The translations under genes were made by a program, and so were the position numbers. Positions 47,439 to 55,905 of a DNA stretch of 64,000 nt are shown one piece after another. Position 1 is the stretch's first letter; every line of letters begins with the position of its first letter. The notes under the pieces are model-generated. The model was not told the DNA's origin and made no database searches. It was given only the letters and a program-made list of their open reading frames with translations. The DNA comes from Candidatus Eisenbergiella merdigallinarum (lineage in GTDB: Bacteria > Bacillota > Clostridia > Lachnospirales > Lachnospiraceae), in the NCBI GenBank assembly GCA_019119355.1, contig DWXE01000039.1, forward strand, positions 88,749 to 152,748, given 5' to 3'.

Positions 47439-48697
47439 CAGTCCACAAGAACCGGCGTGCGGCTCTCGCTTCTGGGAAGGCCGTATTTGTCCAGCGCATC
47501 CAGGAACGGATCGGGATCGAATTCTTCCACGGTGTGCACGCCGGGCTTGTTCCAGCGGCCGGTCAGAAGCATCAGGGCTCCGCACATGGCGGGAACGCCG
47601 GTGGTGTAGCTGACGGCCTGGCTTCCCGTCTCGCGGTAACACTCCTCGTGGTCGCACACGTTATAGATGTACCAGGTTTTTTCCTCTCCGTCCTTCGTGC
47701 CGGTGAAAATGCAGCCGATGTTTGTCTTGCCCTTCGTGCGGGGTCCCAGGCTGGCGGGATCCGGCAGGAGTGCCTTCAGGAATTTGATGGGGACGATCTG
47801 ATGGCCTTCGAACTCGATGGGGGTCGTGGACAGCATTCCCACGTCCTCCAGACAGCGCATATGGTCCAGATAGCTCTGCCCGAAGGTCATGAAGAAGCGG
47901 ATGCGCTCCACCCCGGGGATGTTCTGCGCAAGGCTTTCGATCTCCTCATGATGCAGCAGATACATGTCCTTATGGCCCACCTGATCGAAGTCGTATTCCC
48001 GCTTGATGCTCATGGCCGGGATTTCAACCCACCGCCCGTTTTCCCAGTAGCTGCCGGGCGCGGACACTTCGCGCAGATTGACTTCGGGGTTGAAATTGGT
48101 GGCGAAGGCGTAGCCGTGGTCGCCGCCGTTGCAGTCCAGAATGTCGATGGTGCGGATGGAATCGAACTCGTGCTTTTTGGCGTAAGCGCAGTAAGCCTGG
48201 GTGACGCCGGGGTCGAAGCCGCAGCCCAGGAGGGCGGTCAGGCCGGCCTTCTCGAACTTTTCGCGGTAAGCCCACTGCCAGCTGTAGTCGAAATAGGCGG
48301 AAAAGCCCTCTTCCTGGCAGCGCTTTTCGTAGACGGCGCGCCATTCGGGATCGTCCGTATCCTCCGGTTCATAGTTGGCCGTATCCATGTAGTTGACGCC
48401 GCAGGCCAGGCAGGCGTCCATGATGGTCAGATCCTGATAGGGCAGGGCGATATTCATAACCAGATCCGGCTTGTAGGAATTGATCAGGCTGATGAGCTGA
48501 TCGACATCGTCGGCGTCCACCTGCGCGGTGGTGATCTTCGTGGAGGTCTTCGGGGCCAGCTCGGCCGCCAGACGGTCGCATTTTGCCTTCGTGCGGCTGG
48601 CGATGCACAGTTCGGTGAAAACTTCGCTCACCTGACAGCATTTGTGGATGGCTACGGTTGCGACGCCGCCGCAGCCGATGACAAGGACTTTGCTCAT
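47438..48697 (-). CDS. Carboxynorspermidine/carboxyspermidine dehydrogenase (saccharopine-dehydrogenase-like)
   Basis: 419 residues from ATG 48697 with AAGGAG upstream. N-terminal Rossmann VLVIGCGGVATVAIHKC; PYQDLTIMDACLACGVNYMDTA is typical of the family. It reductively joins aspartate semialdehyde and putrescine to carboxyspermidine. Gene order with nspC is diagnostic of this polyamine route. Confidence 0.93.
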   Translation of the reverse strand: MSKVLVIGCGGVATVAIHKCCQVSEVFTELCIASRTKAKCDRLAAELAPKTSTKITTAQVDADDVDQLISLINSYKPDLVMNIALPYQDLTIMDACLACGVNYMDTANYEPEDTDDPEWRAVYEKRCQEEGFSAYFDYSWQWAYREKFEKAGLTALLGCGFDPGVTQAYCAYAKKHEFDSIRTIDILDCNGGDHGYAFATNFNPEVNLREVSAPGSYWENGRWVEIPAMSIKREYDFDQVGHKDMYLLHHEEIESLAQNIPGVERIRFFMTFGQSYLDHMRCLEDVGMLSTTPIEFEGHQIVPIKFLKALLPDPASLGPRTKGKTNIGCIFTGTKDGEEKTWYIYNVCDHEECYRETGSQAVSYTTGVPAMCGALMLLTGRWNKPGVHTVEEFDPDPFLDALDKYGLPRSESRTPVLVD

Positions 48698-48719
48698 AAT
48701 GTTCGTTCTCCTTTGCATG

Positions 48720-49598
48720 TTATTCGCTTAAAAAAGATTCGCTTCCGGAAAGGGCGAGGAGGAGTTCCCGGAGGACCTTGCAGGCCGCGGCGGTGGAAAC
48801 GCCGCTGGCGTCCAGAAGGGGGGCCAGTTCGTTTAAGTCGGCCCCGATCACCCGGGCGGCGCAGACGGTGCGGATCGCGTCCAGCAGTTCCGGAAAGCTG
48901 ACGCCGCCGGCTTCCGGCGTGCCCGTGCCCGGAAACGCGGAAGGGTCCAGGCAGTCCAGATCGATGGTAAAATAGACCGGAACGTTCCGGTCCCGGAGGG
49001 CGGAAACCGTCCGCGCGAGGCCGTTAAAACCGAAAGGATGCAGATCCGTGTGCGCCTTCGCAAACCGGAATTCTTCCCGGTCCCCGCTGCGGATGCAGAA
49101 CTGGTGGATGCGCCCGTCCCCCACCAGTTCGTGGCAGCGCCGCAGCACGCAGGCGTGGCTGAGTTTCGCCCCGAGATAGTCGTCCCTCAAATCGGCGTGG
49201 GCGTCGAAATGGATGATGTGCAGATCCGGGTATTTCCTGACGGCAGCGCGCACGGCTCCCAGGGTGACCAGATGTTCTCCGCCCAGAAGCAGAGGGAACT
49301 TCCCGTCCCGGAAGATCTCTTCGGCGCGCCCTTCGATGTCGTTTAAGGCGGATTGCGGGCTTCCGAAGCAGAGCTCCAGATCGCCGCTGTCGAACACGGC
49401 GCAGTCCGCGAGATCCGCGTCCTGATAGGGGCTGTAGGTCTCCAGGCCGAAGCTCTCATGGCGCATGGCCGAAGGGCCGAACCGGGCCCCGGGGCGGTAG
49501 CTGGTGGTGGAATCGAAGGGGGCTCCGTACAGGACGATGGACGCGCTTTCATAGTCGCTGTCGCAGCCGATGAAGGTTTCGATGTTCGGGCCGAGCAT
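48720..49598 (-). CDS. speB: Agmatinase
   Basis: 292 residues. ATG 49598 directly follows the speE stop. Metal motifs: GGEHLVTLG (first His), FDAHADLRDDY, TIDLDCLDPSAFPGTGTPE and LNELAP. This set is typical of agmatinase. It converts agmatine to putrescine and urea. It uses the agmatine made by the upstream arginine decarboxylase. Confidence 0.95.
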   Translation of the reverse strand: MLGPNIETFIGCDSDYESASIVLYGAPFDSTTSYRPGARFGPSAMRHESFGLETYSPYQDADLADCAVFDSGDLELCFGSPQSALNDIEGRAEEIFRDGKFPLLLGGEHLVTLGAVRAAVRKYPDLHIIHFDAHADLRDDYLGAKLSHACVLRRCHELVGDGRIHQFCIRSGDREEFRFAKAHTDLHPFGFNGLARTVSALRDRNVPVYFTIDLDCLDPSAFPGTGTPEAGGVSFPELLDAIRTVCAARVIGADLNELAPLLDASGVSTAAACKVLRELLLALSGSESFLSE

Positions 49599-50462
49599 CT
49601 ATTTATCCACCTCCTCTACCTCCTGGAGCATTTCCTCCAGAAAAGCGGGCAGCCAGAAGGCTCCCACGTGCAGCCGGGGCGTATAGTAGCGGGTGCTCAG
49701 ATTCAGGGACCGCCAGGCGTCGGCGTCCAGATCGTCGATGGGATGGTACTTCTTGCTGGCGAATCCGAACAGCCAGTATCCCGCCGCATAGGTGGGGATA
49801 TGGGCCTGGTACACGCGGCTGATGGGGAAGGTATTCACGATCCGCTTGTGGCTGCGCTGCATGGCGTTCGCGTCTTCCGAGTAAAAGGGGCTCCCCTGCT
49901 GGTTCACCATGATGCCGTCCTCGCGCAGGGCATTGTAGCAGTTCCCGTAAAATTCCCGGGTGAACAGCCCCTCGGAGGGGCCGAAGGGATCCGTGGAGTC
50001 CACGATAATCAGATCGTAGTCGGCTTCACAGCGCCGGATAAATTTCAGGGCGTTTTCGAAATGGATGTGAACCCGGCGGTCGTCCATCCGGCAGGCGTTG
50101 CTGGGGAGAAAGGTGCGGCAGGCCTCCACTACCTGAGGATCCATTTCCACCAGGTCGATGCGCTTCACCCGGTCGTAACGGGTGAGTTCCCGCACGACCC
50201 CGCCGTCCCCGGCGCCGATGACGAGGATATCCCGGATGCCGGGATGCACCGCCATGGGAACATGGGTGATCATTTCGTCGTAGATGAATTCATCCCGCTC
50301 CGTCAGCATGACGTTGCCGTCCAGCGTGAGAACCCGTCCGAATTCCGGGGTCTCGAAAATGTCGATCTGCTGGTAATCGCTCTTTTTGGAGTAAAGGTGC
50401 CTTTTGACCCGGATGCTGTGCTTGACATCCGGCGTATGGAACTCGCTGAACCACATTTCCAT
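49599..50462 (-). CDS. speE: Spermidine synthase-family aminopropyltransferase
   Basis: 287 residues from ATG 50462 with AAAGGAGG. GAGDGGVVRELTRYDRVKR, VEMDPQVVEACRTFLP and DSTDPFGPSEGLFTREFY are the usual spermidine synthase motifs. It transfers aminopropyl from decarboxylated SAM to putrescine. SAM decarboxylase (speD), which supplies that donor, is not in the operon or the window. Confidence 0.94.
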   Translation of the reverse strand: MEMWFSEFHTPDVKHSIRVKRHLYSKKSDYQQIDIFETPEFGRVLTLDGNVMLTERDEFIYDEMITHVPMAVHPGIRDILVIGAGDGGVVRELTRYDRVKRIDLVEMDPQVVEACRTFLPSNACRMDDRRVHIHFENALKFIRRCEADYDLIIVDSTDPFGPSEGLFTREFYGNCYNALREDGIMVNQQGSPFYSEDANAMQRSHKRIVNTFPISRVYQAHIPTYAAGYWLFGFASKKYHPIDDLDADAWRSLNLSTRYYTPRLHVGAFWLPAFLEEMLQEVEEVDK

Positions 50463-50478
50463 GTCGATTCCTCCTTTG

Positions 50479-51939
50479 TCACTCTAATACGTTGATGGAA
50501 TTGAGATCCGGATCCTCGGAACCGGTCATGCTGCAGCCCTTCTCTTTGGCGTATAGGATATGTTCGAGAATTTCCGGAGTGATGCGCTCCCCGGGAGCCA
50601 GGATCGGGATTCCGGGGGGATAGCACATGACGAACTCGCTGCACACGCGCCCGGCGCTCTCCTGCAGGGGAAGGCTGATCTTCCTGGCGTAAAACGCCTC
50701 CTGGGGGCTGGTGACCACTGTGGGGTCGATGTATTCCTGATGCAGCAGGCCCGTGCCGTCCTTCTGATACCGGCGACGGATCTCCGCCAGCGCGCTCACC
50801 AGCCGCTCCAGCTCCTGAGGGCGATCGCCGATGGAGAGGTAGGCGAGAATGTTTCCGATATCGCCGAATTCGATCTGAATATCGTATTCGTCCCGGAGGA
50901 TGTCGTATACTTCGATACCGGCCAGGCCGATGTCCAGGGTGTGGACGCTCAGCTTCGTGGTGTCGAAATCGAAGACGGAGTTGCCGTTCATCAGCTCCCG
51001 GCCGAAGGCGTAGTAGCCGCCCACCGCATTGATCTCCTGGCGGGCGTATTCGGCCATGTCGGCCACCTGATGAAAGACCTCCCGCCCCCGAAGAGCCAGA
51101 TTCCGGCGGCTGATATCCAGGCTGGACATCAGGAGATAGCTTCCGGAGGTGGTCTGGGTCAGGTTGATCATCTGCCGGACGTAGCCGGCGTGGACTTCAG
51201 GGCCCACCAGAAGGAGGCTGGACTGCGTCAGGCTGCCCCCGCTTTTGTGCATGGATACGGCGGCCATGTCGGCCCCTGCTGCCATGGCGGAAACGGGAAG
51301 CCCTCCGCCGAAATAGAAGTGCGTTCCGTGCGCCTCGTCCACCAGGCAGAGCATGCCGGCGTTGTGCGCCATCCGGACGATGGCCCTCAAATCGCTGCAC
51401 ACGCCGTAGTAGGTGGGGTTATTCACCAGCACGGCCACGGCGTTGGGATGTTCGGCGATGGCCTTCGCCATCTGCTCCCGTTCCATCCCCAGAGCGATCC
51501 CCAGCCGCTGATCCACTTCCGGGTTCACGTAGACCGGCACCGCGCCGCACAGCACCAGGGCGTTGATTACGCTCCGGTGAACGTTGCGGGGGAGGATGAT
51601 TTCATCCCCACGTTTGCAGGCCGACAGGATCATGCTCTGGACGGAGCTGGTGGTTCCGCCCACCATCAGGAAGGCGTGCGCCGCGCCGAACGCGGCCGCC
51701 GCCAGTTCTTCCGCCTCGCGGATGACGGAAACGGGATGGCAGAGGTTGTCCAGCGGTTTCATGCTGTTGACGTCCACCCCGACGCACTGGGAGCCCAGAA
51801 AGGCGGTGAGCTCGGGGTTGCCGCGGCCGCGCTTGTGCCCCGGAACATCGAAGGGCACAACCCGCATTTTGCGGAACGTTTCCAGCGCTTCGTAGATGGG
51901 AGCCCGGTTCTGATCCAGGCGAATTCGTTCCCTCTTCAT
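50479..51939 (-). CDS. speA: Arginine decarboxylase (Orn/Lys/Arg decarboxylase family)
   Basis: 486 residues from ATG 51939 with GGAGG five bases upstream. A fold type I PLP enzyme: FDVPGHKRGRG near residue 34, VDEAHGTHFYF, and the PLP lysine in SMHKSGGSLTQSS. Length fits the small SpeA type. Genes for agmatinase downstream support arginine as the substrate rather than lysine or ornithine. First gene of the polyamine operon, with an attenuator-like terminator 40 bases before its start. Confidence 0.9.
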   Translation of the reverse strand: MKRERIRLDQNRAPIYEALETFRKMRVVPFDVPGHKRGRGNPELTAFLGSQCVGVDVNSMKPLDNLCHPVSVIREAEELAAAAFGAAHAFLMVGGTTSSVQSMILSACKRGDEIILPRNVHRSVINALVLCGAVPVYVNPEVDQRLGIALGMEREQMAKAIAEHPNAVAVLVNNPTYYGVCSDLRAIVRMAHNAGMLCLVDEAHGTHFYFGGGLPVSAMAAGADMAAVSMHKSGGSLTQSSLLLVGPEVHAGYVRQMINLTQTTSGSYLLMSSLDISRRNLALRGREVFHQVADMAEYARQEINAVGGYYAFGRELMNGNSVFDFDTTKLSVHTLDIGLAGIEVYDILRDEYDIQIEFGDIGNILAYLSIGDRPQELERLVSALAEIRRRYQKDGTGLLHQEYIDPTVVTSPQEAFYARKISLPLQESAGRVCSEFVMCYPPGIPILAPGERITPEILEHILYAKEKGCSMTGSEDPDLNSINVLE

Positions 51940-51969
51940 ACAGACCTCCAATCAGGTTCCCTTAAAAGC

Positions 51970-52008
51970 TGACAAAAAAAGCAAGCTGTGCCGTGTGCAC
52001 AACTTGCG
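51970..52008 (-). terminator. Leader terminator (possible attenuator) upstream of speA
   Basis: Read on the minus strand, GCAAGTTGTGC-ACACG-GCACAGCTTGC (11-bp stem with one G-T pair, 52008-51982) and a run of seven T. The speA start follows 30-40 bases later with no promoter in between. This is an intrinsic terminator in the untranslated leader of the polyamine operon, as in attenuation systems. Confidence 0.75.
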
Positions 52009-52139
52009 CGAATTCCCTGAATGTATGCGCCTCCCCACTGCCGGCTCCTCCCGCGGGGGATGAGAACCGTTCTGCGCGCGAGGACGCGGAAAACCTTATT
52101 CAAACAGGACGGAATGACAGAGTCTATATAGCAATTATA
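51982..52139 (-). promoter_or_regulatory. Leader region of the polyamine operon
   Basis: A TATAAT (52139-52134) and an extended -10-like TGCTATATA (about 52130-52122) precede the leader; no clear -35 is present. The RNA from here to the terminator (about 120 bases) has GC-rich inverted repeats (GAACGGTTC, CCCGCGGG). It does not match a riboswitch class I know, and no T-box sequence is seen. Function as a polyamine or arginine sensor is inference. Confidence 0.5.
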
Positions 52140-52229
52140 CTTTTACCACTCGTATTGACCGTTTCACAAGTCTGCGCACGGGCGCATTTCGGTTATGAAG
52201 GAACCAACTTATAAAATTTGAGCTTCTAA

Positions 52230-52320
52230 CTCAATCAATAGGGCTGCCCGAAGGCGGCCGGTCGGCAGTGGACCCGGCTGTCCGTATGGCCTTGACTCCC
52301 GGGGGAGTGGTCCAGAACAA
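52230..52320. other. GC-rich structured segment, possible non-coding RNA
   Basis: The region contains nested complements: TGGACC (52269-52274) pairs with GGTCCA (52309-52314) and encloses ACTCC-CGGG-GGAGT (52295-52308), and CTGCC/GGCAG lies upstream. It is GC-rich in AT-rich flanks and holds no gene. The class and strand are unknown. Confidence 0.4.
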
Positions 52321-52523
52321 TTGCTTTGAAAAGACTCTGAAAGTGCCCTTTCCAAATTATCTGGAGTTTAACATAATACATGAGGATTGTCAATATAAAA
52401 GCGTGCAGATTTGTATGGCAGACAACGCTATACCGCGCTTTTAACCCTGTACAGGGAGAGGCGTATCATGCTACAATGAAGCCACGAAACAGGGAGCTGC
52501 AGAGCGGAAAAACGGAGGGAATC

Positions 52524-52796
52524 ATGGCTGTGGAAAGAACGGAGGAACTGTACAGGGTTCTGGTGGAGCGGGGATATCCGGAGGATCTCTGCTCGCGGAT
52601 CGCCTACGACTATATGAATACGGACTATACGGCCACCAGGATGCTGGGGTATCTCTACCGGGTCTCCAGCCCGAAAGTCAGGGATCTGGTGGATGAAATG
52701 CTGGCCATTTTGAGCGACAGGGATCAGCTCGTTCAGAAAAAAGAGGCGGAGCGGGCGCAGGCGGCGGTCAACGAAATTTACAGAAACGGGTTATAG
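52524..52796 (+). CDS. Small conserved-looking protein of unknown function
   Basis: 90 residues from ATG 52524 with GGAGGG upstream. The sequence RTEELYRVLVERGYPEDLCSR, MLGYLYRVSSPKVRDLVDEM and the end QAAVNEIYRNGL is soluble and helical. I know similar small proteins from Lachnospiraceae without function. It is a single gene, ending in a strong hairpin. Confidence 0.7.
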   Translation: MAVERTEELYRVLVERGYPEDLCSRIAYDYMNTDYTATRMLGYLYRVSSPKVRDLVDEMLAILSDRDQLVQKKEAERAQAAVNEIYRNGL

Positions 52797-52803
52797 GGGA
52801 TGG

Positions 52804-52850
52804 CGCGCGGGCGGGAGTTCCATATTTGATGAGGAACTCCCGCCCGCGCG
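52804..52850. repeat. 18-bp perfect inverted repeat between convergent genes
   Basis: CGCGCGGGCGGGAGTTCC (52804-52821) and GGAACTCCCGCCCGCGCG (52833-52850) with an 11-base loop. No T-run on either side, so it is not a classical terminator although it lies between convergent genes. Confidence 0.6.
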
Positions 52851-52856
52851 ATGCCG

Positions 52857-54113
52857 TTATCCCTTCCAGTTCAGCTCAATTTCTTCTTTGATGATATCCA
52901 CATATCTCTTCGCCTTTTTGACATCGCGGTGGATGGTATAGACGTCCCGCTGCGTGATTTCCAGCTTGCATCCCCGCGCGGCGCGGAGGGTTTTTCGGAG
53001 GGAAGCCCGCAGCCCCTCTTCGTCCAGAGCGTCGCCGACGCCGAGATAGTTCGGGGAGGGTTTTCGATGATAGATGATCCCTGTTCCGGCCAGCCTCTCC
53101 CCCATAAATTCTTCGTCGCACCAGGGAGAAATGGAAACTTTTCTCAGATTTTTCAGCCCGCTGAGGCAGGAATCCCAGATGGGGTGCACCGGCTCGCAGC
53201 ATCCGTAGGAGAGCAGGCCGTACTGACCGGCAATTTTCTGATAACATGGGAAAATGAATTCCTGATACATCTGAGGGGACATTCCCACGGTTTCCTGGGA
53301 GTCCATAAAGCCCCAGACGTCCCTGGTGACGAGAGGGCGGCAGGAAGCTTCCTCCGGCCCGGGGAGTTCGCGGTTATAGCACCAGGTGCCCTGGCCCAGG
53401 GGTTCGCCGGCCACCGTGGGAAGGATCAGGCATTCTCTTTCCAGAAAACGGTAATACTCCAGCGTGTCGTCCGCGATCCGGCCCATCATCTCCTGAAACA
53501 GTTCGGGGTAATCATAGATGTTGTACATCATATGTTCCATTTTCATAAAATGGACCACCATCTGCGTGGGAACGCTGTAGAGGGCCGGCATGGACATTTT
53601 CACAGGAAGGATATCTCCGAACGTCTCCTGCAGGACGCGAAACCGCTCCGCGGTGGATTCCCGGTTCACGCCGTAGGAGGAATTTTTCAGTTTGTGATAA
53701 TCGGCTTCCAGATCTTCCACAACGGAAGGAAATTCGTGCCCGAAGGAGCCGTTCAGGGAACGGACATGGATTGGAATCTGAAACAGGTTGAACCAGGTAT
53801 CGAAAAATACCGCATAGTAATCCGGCGTCACCCTGTCGTCGTCAAAAAGTTCCTGATTCAGGAAGTTTTCATACAGCGATGTTTCGATTTCCCGGGCAAA
53901 TTCCCCCTGACATTTCAGCAGATCCGGAATAATTTCGTGCTCAAAAGTCCCCATTTCCAGATGGATCATGGGCCGTTGGCCCTGCAGGGAATTGTGCGCA
54001 TACCATTCGCGGATGCGTTTCTGATTCAGATCCGTCCTGGACAGGTCGAGCTGCTTTTTCGCGAGATCCCTTAAAATAAGTTTGTCTCGCGAGCTGATGG
54101 TCATTTCTTTCAT
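52857..54113 (-). CDS. Uroporphyrinogen-decarboxylase-like protein
   Basis: 418 residues from ATG 54113 (GGAGGA upstream). It has the URO-D barrel layout. SYGCCEPVHPIWDSCLSGLKN and VSISPWCDEEFMGERL near residues 305-345 fit URO-D-like methyltransferases, which act on methylated substrates with corrinoid proteins, rather than the true heme enzyme. No corrinoid protein or heme gene is adjacent. The exact substrate is unknown. Confidence 0.75.
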   Translation of the reverse strand: MKEMTISSRDKLILRDLAKKQLDLSRTDLNQKRIREWYAHNSLQGQRPMIHLEMGTFEHEIIPDLLKCQGEFAREIETSLYENFLNQELFDDDRVTPDYYAVFFDTWFNLFQIPIHVRSLNGSFGHEFPSVVEDLEADYHKLKNSSYGVNRESTAERFRVLQETFGDILPVKMSMPALYSVPTQMVVHFMKMEHMMYNIYDYPELFQEMMGRIADDTLEYYRFLERECLILPTVAGEPLGQGTWCYNRELPGPEEASCRPLVTRDVWGFMDSQETVGMSPQMYQEFIFPCYQKIAGQYGLLSYGCCEPVHPIWDSCLSGLKNLRKVSISPWCDEEFMGERLAGTGIIYHRKPSPNYLGVGDALDEEGLRASLRKTLRAARGCKLEITQRDVYTIHRDVKKAKRYVDIIKEEIELNWKG

Positions 54114-54230
54114 CGGGTTTCATCCTCCAATCTTTTCTATATTATATCGCGCTGGCCCCCGATTTGGAAACATTCTGTAATAGATCGTTCTCCTTCCGGA
54201 AATGCTAAGGCCGAAAGGAGGATTTTTAAA

Positions 54231-54614
54231 ATGGGGAAATTTTACCTGTGTGAACACTGCAAAAATCTCATCGAAAAGATCGACGATAAGGGGGTGCCGG
54301 TGGTCTGCTGCGGGCAGCCCATGAAGGAACTTATGCTCAATACCACGGAAGCCAGCGAGGAAAAACATCTGCCGGATATCCATGCGGAGGAAGGGGTCGT
54401 CACCGTGCAGATCGGCACGGTGCCCCATCCCATGATCCAGGAACACCTCATCGAATGGGTGCAGTTGGAAACGGATAAGGGCATTCAGAGAAAGCGGCTG
54501 AAGGCCGGGGACGAGCCGGTGGCGACTTTTTATATCGGGGATGAGAAACCCATCGCGGCATGGGCTTACTGCAATATCCACGGCCTCTGGAAGGCCATGA
54601 CCGGGATTTCCTGA
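54231..54614 (+). CDS. dfx: Superoxide reductase (desulfoferrodoxin)
   Basis: 127 residues. The N-terminal desulforedoxin iron site has CEHC and VCCG; the catalytic site has EEKHLPDI, HPMIQEHLIEW and CNIHGLW, which supply the four His and one Cys to the SOR iron. It reduces superoxide to hydrogen peroxide without making oxygen, typical of anaerobes. ATG 54231 follows AAAGGAGG. Confidence 0.95.
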   Translation: MGKFYLCEHCKNLIEKIDDKGVPVVCCGQPMKELMLNTTEASEEKHLPDIHAEEGVVTVQIGTVPHPMIQEHLIEWVQLETDKGIQRKRLKAGDEPVATFYIGDEKPIAAWAYCNIHGLWKAMTGIS

Positions 54615-54860
54615 AAGGAAGCGCCCGCCTGCGCGGGGAGGATCGCGCAAAAGAGGAGGCTTCTGGAAAAGGTGAGGAGCGTTCTGGCGGATTGCGGGCC
54701 CGGCCTGCCGGAAAAATGGCTGGCGGGGCTCGCGCGGCGTTTCTGGGGCTAGGGCTTCCGCTGCCCGGGATTGACGGATCAGGCCCTTTTGTGTAAACTG
54801 AAGCTGGATACAAAACGGTAAGGGAAGAAGTACAAATGGCCGGAGGGGAAGACTGGGGCT

Positions 54861-55820
54861 ATGGATACGATCATTTTGGACCTGGAGTGGAACCAGGCGG
54901 CCGACAGCAGGGACGACAGGAATCGGATGCTCGCTTTCGAAATCATCGAAATCGGGGCCGTGAAGATGAACAGCCGCATGGAGATGACGGACAGCTTTCA
55001 CGAGCTGATCCGCCCGCAGGTTTACGGGGAAATGCACAGGATTACGGAAAGCCTGATCCACATCCGCATGGAGGAGCTGGAGGGCTGCAGGAAATTCGAA
55101 GAGGTGGCGGGCGACTTTCTGCGGTGGTGCGGGGAGGATTACCGGTTTGGCACCTGGGGGCCGCTGGATCTCACCGAGCTGCAGAGAAATATGAAGTTTT
55201 TCGGGATGATGCCCCTGTCCGACGGGCCCATCCGCTATTACGATATCCAGAAGCTGTTCAGCATCGCGTTTGAAGACGGAAAGAGCAGGAGGAGCCTGGA
55301 ATACGCCGTGGATTTTCTCAACATCTCCAAGGAGATCCCCTTTCACAGGGCTCTGGCGGACGCCTGCTATACGGCGAGGGTTTTTTCGCAGATCAAGGAT
55401 CCGACGGTCCTGCAGAGGATTTCCTTCGATACGTTTCATCTGCCGGCGGACCGGAAAGCGGAAGTGCACGTGGTATTCGATCGATACGCGAAATATATTT
55501 CCCGCCCCTTTGCGGACAAGGAAGCACTGCTGGCCGACCGGGAAGTGATCTCCACCAGATGCTATCTCTGCCATCGGAACCTGCGGCGGAAAATCCGCTG
55601 GTTCACGCCCAACGGCAAGCACTATTACAGCGTTTCCTACTGCGCGAAGCACGGATATATGAAGGGGAAGATCCGGATCCGGAAGGCGGAGGACGACAGG
55701 GTCTACGCGGTGAAGACCACCAAATTCATCGAGGAAGCGGATGTGGCGGACATCCGGAACCGGCAGGAGCGCGCCCGGGAAATCCGGAGGGAACGCAGAA
55801 GGCGGGAAGCGGGAAGATAG
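54861..55820 (+). CDS. DEDDh exonuclease (DnaQ/KapD-like)
   Basis: 319 residues from ATG 54861. ILDLEWNQ supplies the first Asp/Glu, LDLTEL the second Asp region, and HRALADACYTA the His and last Asp of the DEDDh site. The C-terminal half has a possible zinc motif (CYLCHRN...SYCAKH) and a basic tail. It resembles exonucleases of the KapD type. The substrate (DNA or RNA) is not deducible. The 246 bp before it hold no clear gene. Confidence 0.85.
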   Translation: MDTIILDLEWNQAADSRDDRNRMLAFEIIEIGAVKMNSRMEMTDSFHELIRPQVYGEMHRITESLIHIRMEELEGCRKFEEVAGDFLRWCGEDYRFGTWGPLDLTELQRNMKFFGMMPLSDGPIRYYDIQKLFSIAFEDGKSRRSLEYAVDFLNISKEIPFHRALADACYTARVFSQIKDPTVLQRISFDTFHLPADRKAEVHVVFDRYAKYISRPFADKEALLADREVISTRCYLCHRNLRRKIRWFTPNGKHYYSVSYCAKHGYMKGKIRIRKAEDDRVYAVKTTKFIEEADVADIRNRQERAREIRRERRRREAGR

Positions 55821-55840
55821 AAAGGCAGAAACGGGATCAG

Positions 55841-55889
55841 AAAAAACAGCCGGCGGGATGAAACGACAAACGGTTTCATCCCGCCGGCT
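55841..55889 (-). terminator. Terminator of the carboxypeptidase gene
   Basis: 17-bp stem AGCCGGCGGGATGAAAC (55848-55864) / GTTTCATCCCGCCGGCT (55873-55889). On the minus strand it is followed by GTTTTTTCTG. It may also work for the convergent exonuclease gene. Confidence 0.85.
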
Positions 55890-55905
55890 TTGCGATGATG
55901 CCGGT

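Noticed and set aside
51970..52139. T-box or known riboswitch before speA
   Set aside because: No T-box consensus, no guanidine, SAM, lysine or cobalamin core that I can recognise.
52200..52340. 6S RNA, SRP RNA or tmRNA in the structured region
   Set aside because: Core motifs of these RNAs are absent on both strands as far as I can read.
52857..54113. hemE (true uroporphyrinogen decarboxylase)
   Set aside because: Sequence motifs fit the distant URO-D-like methyltransferase branch and no heme genes are near.
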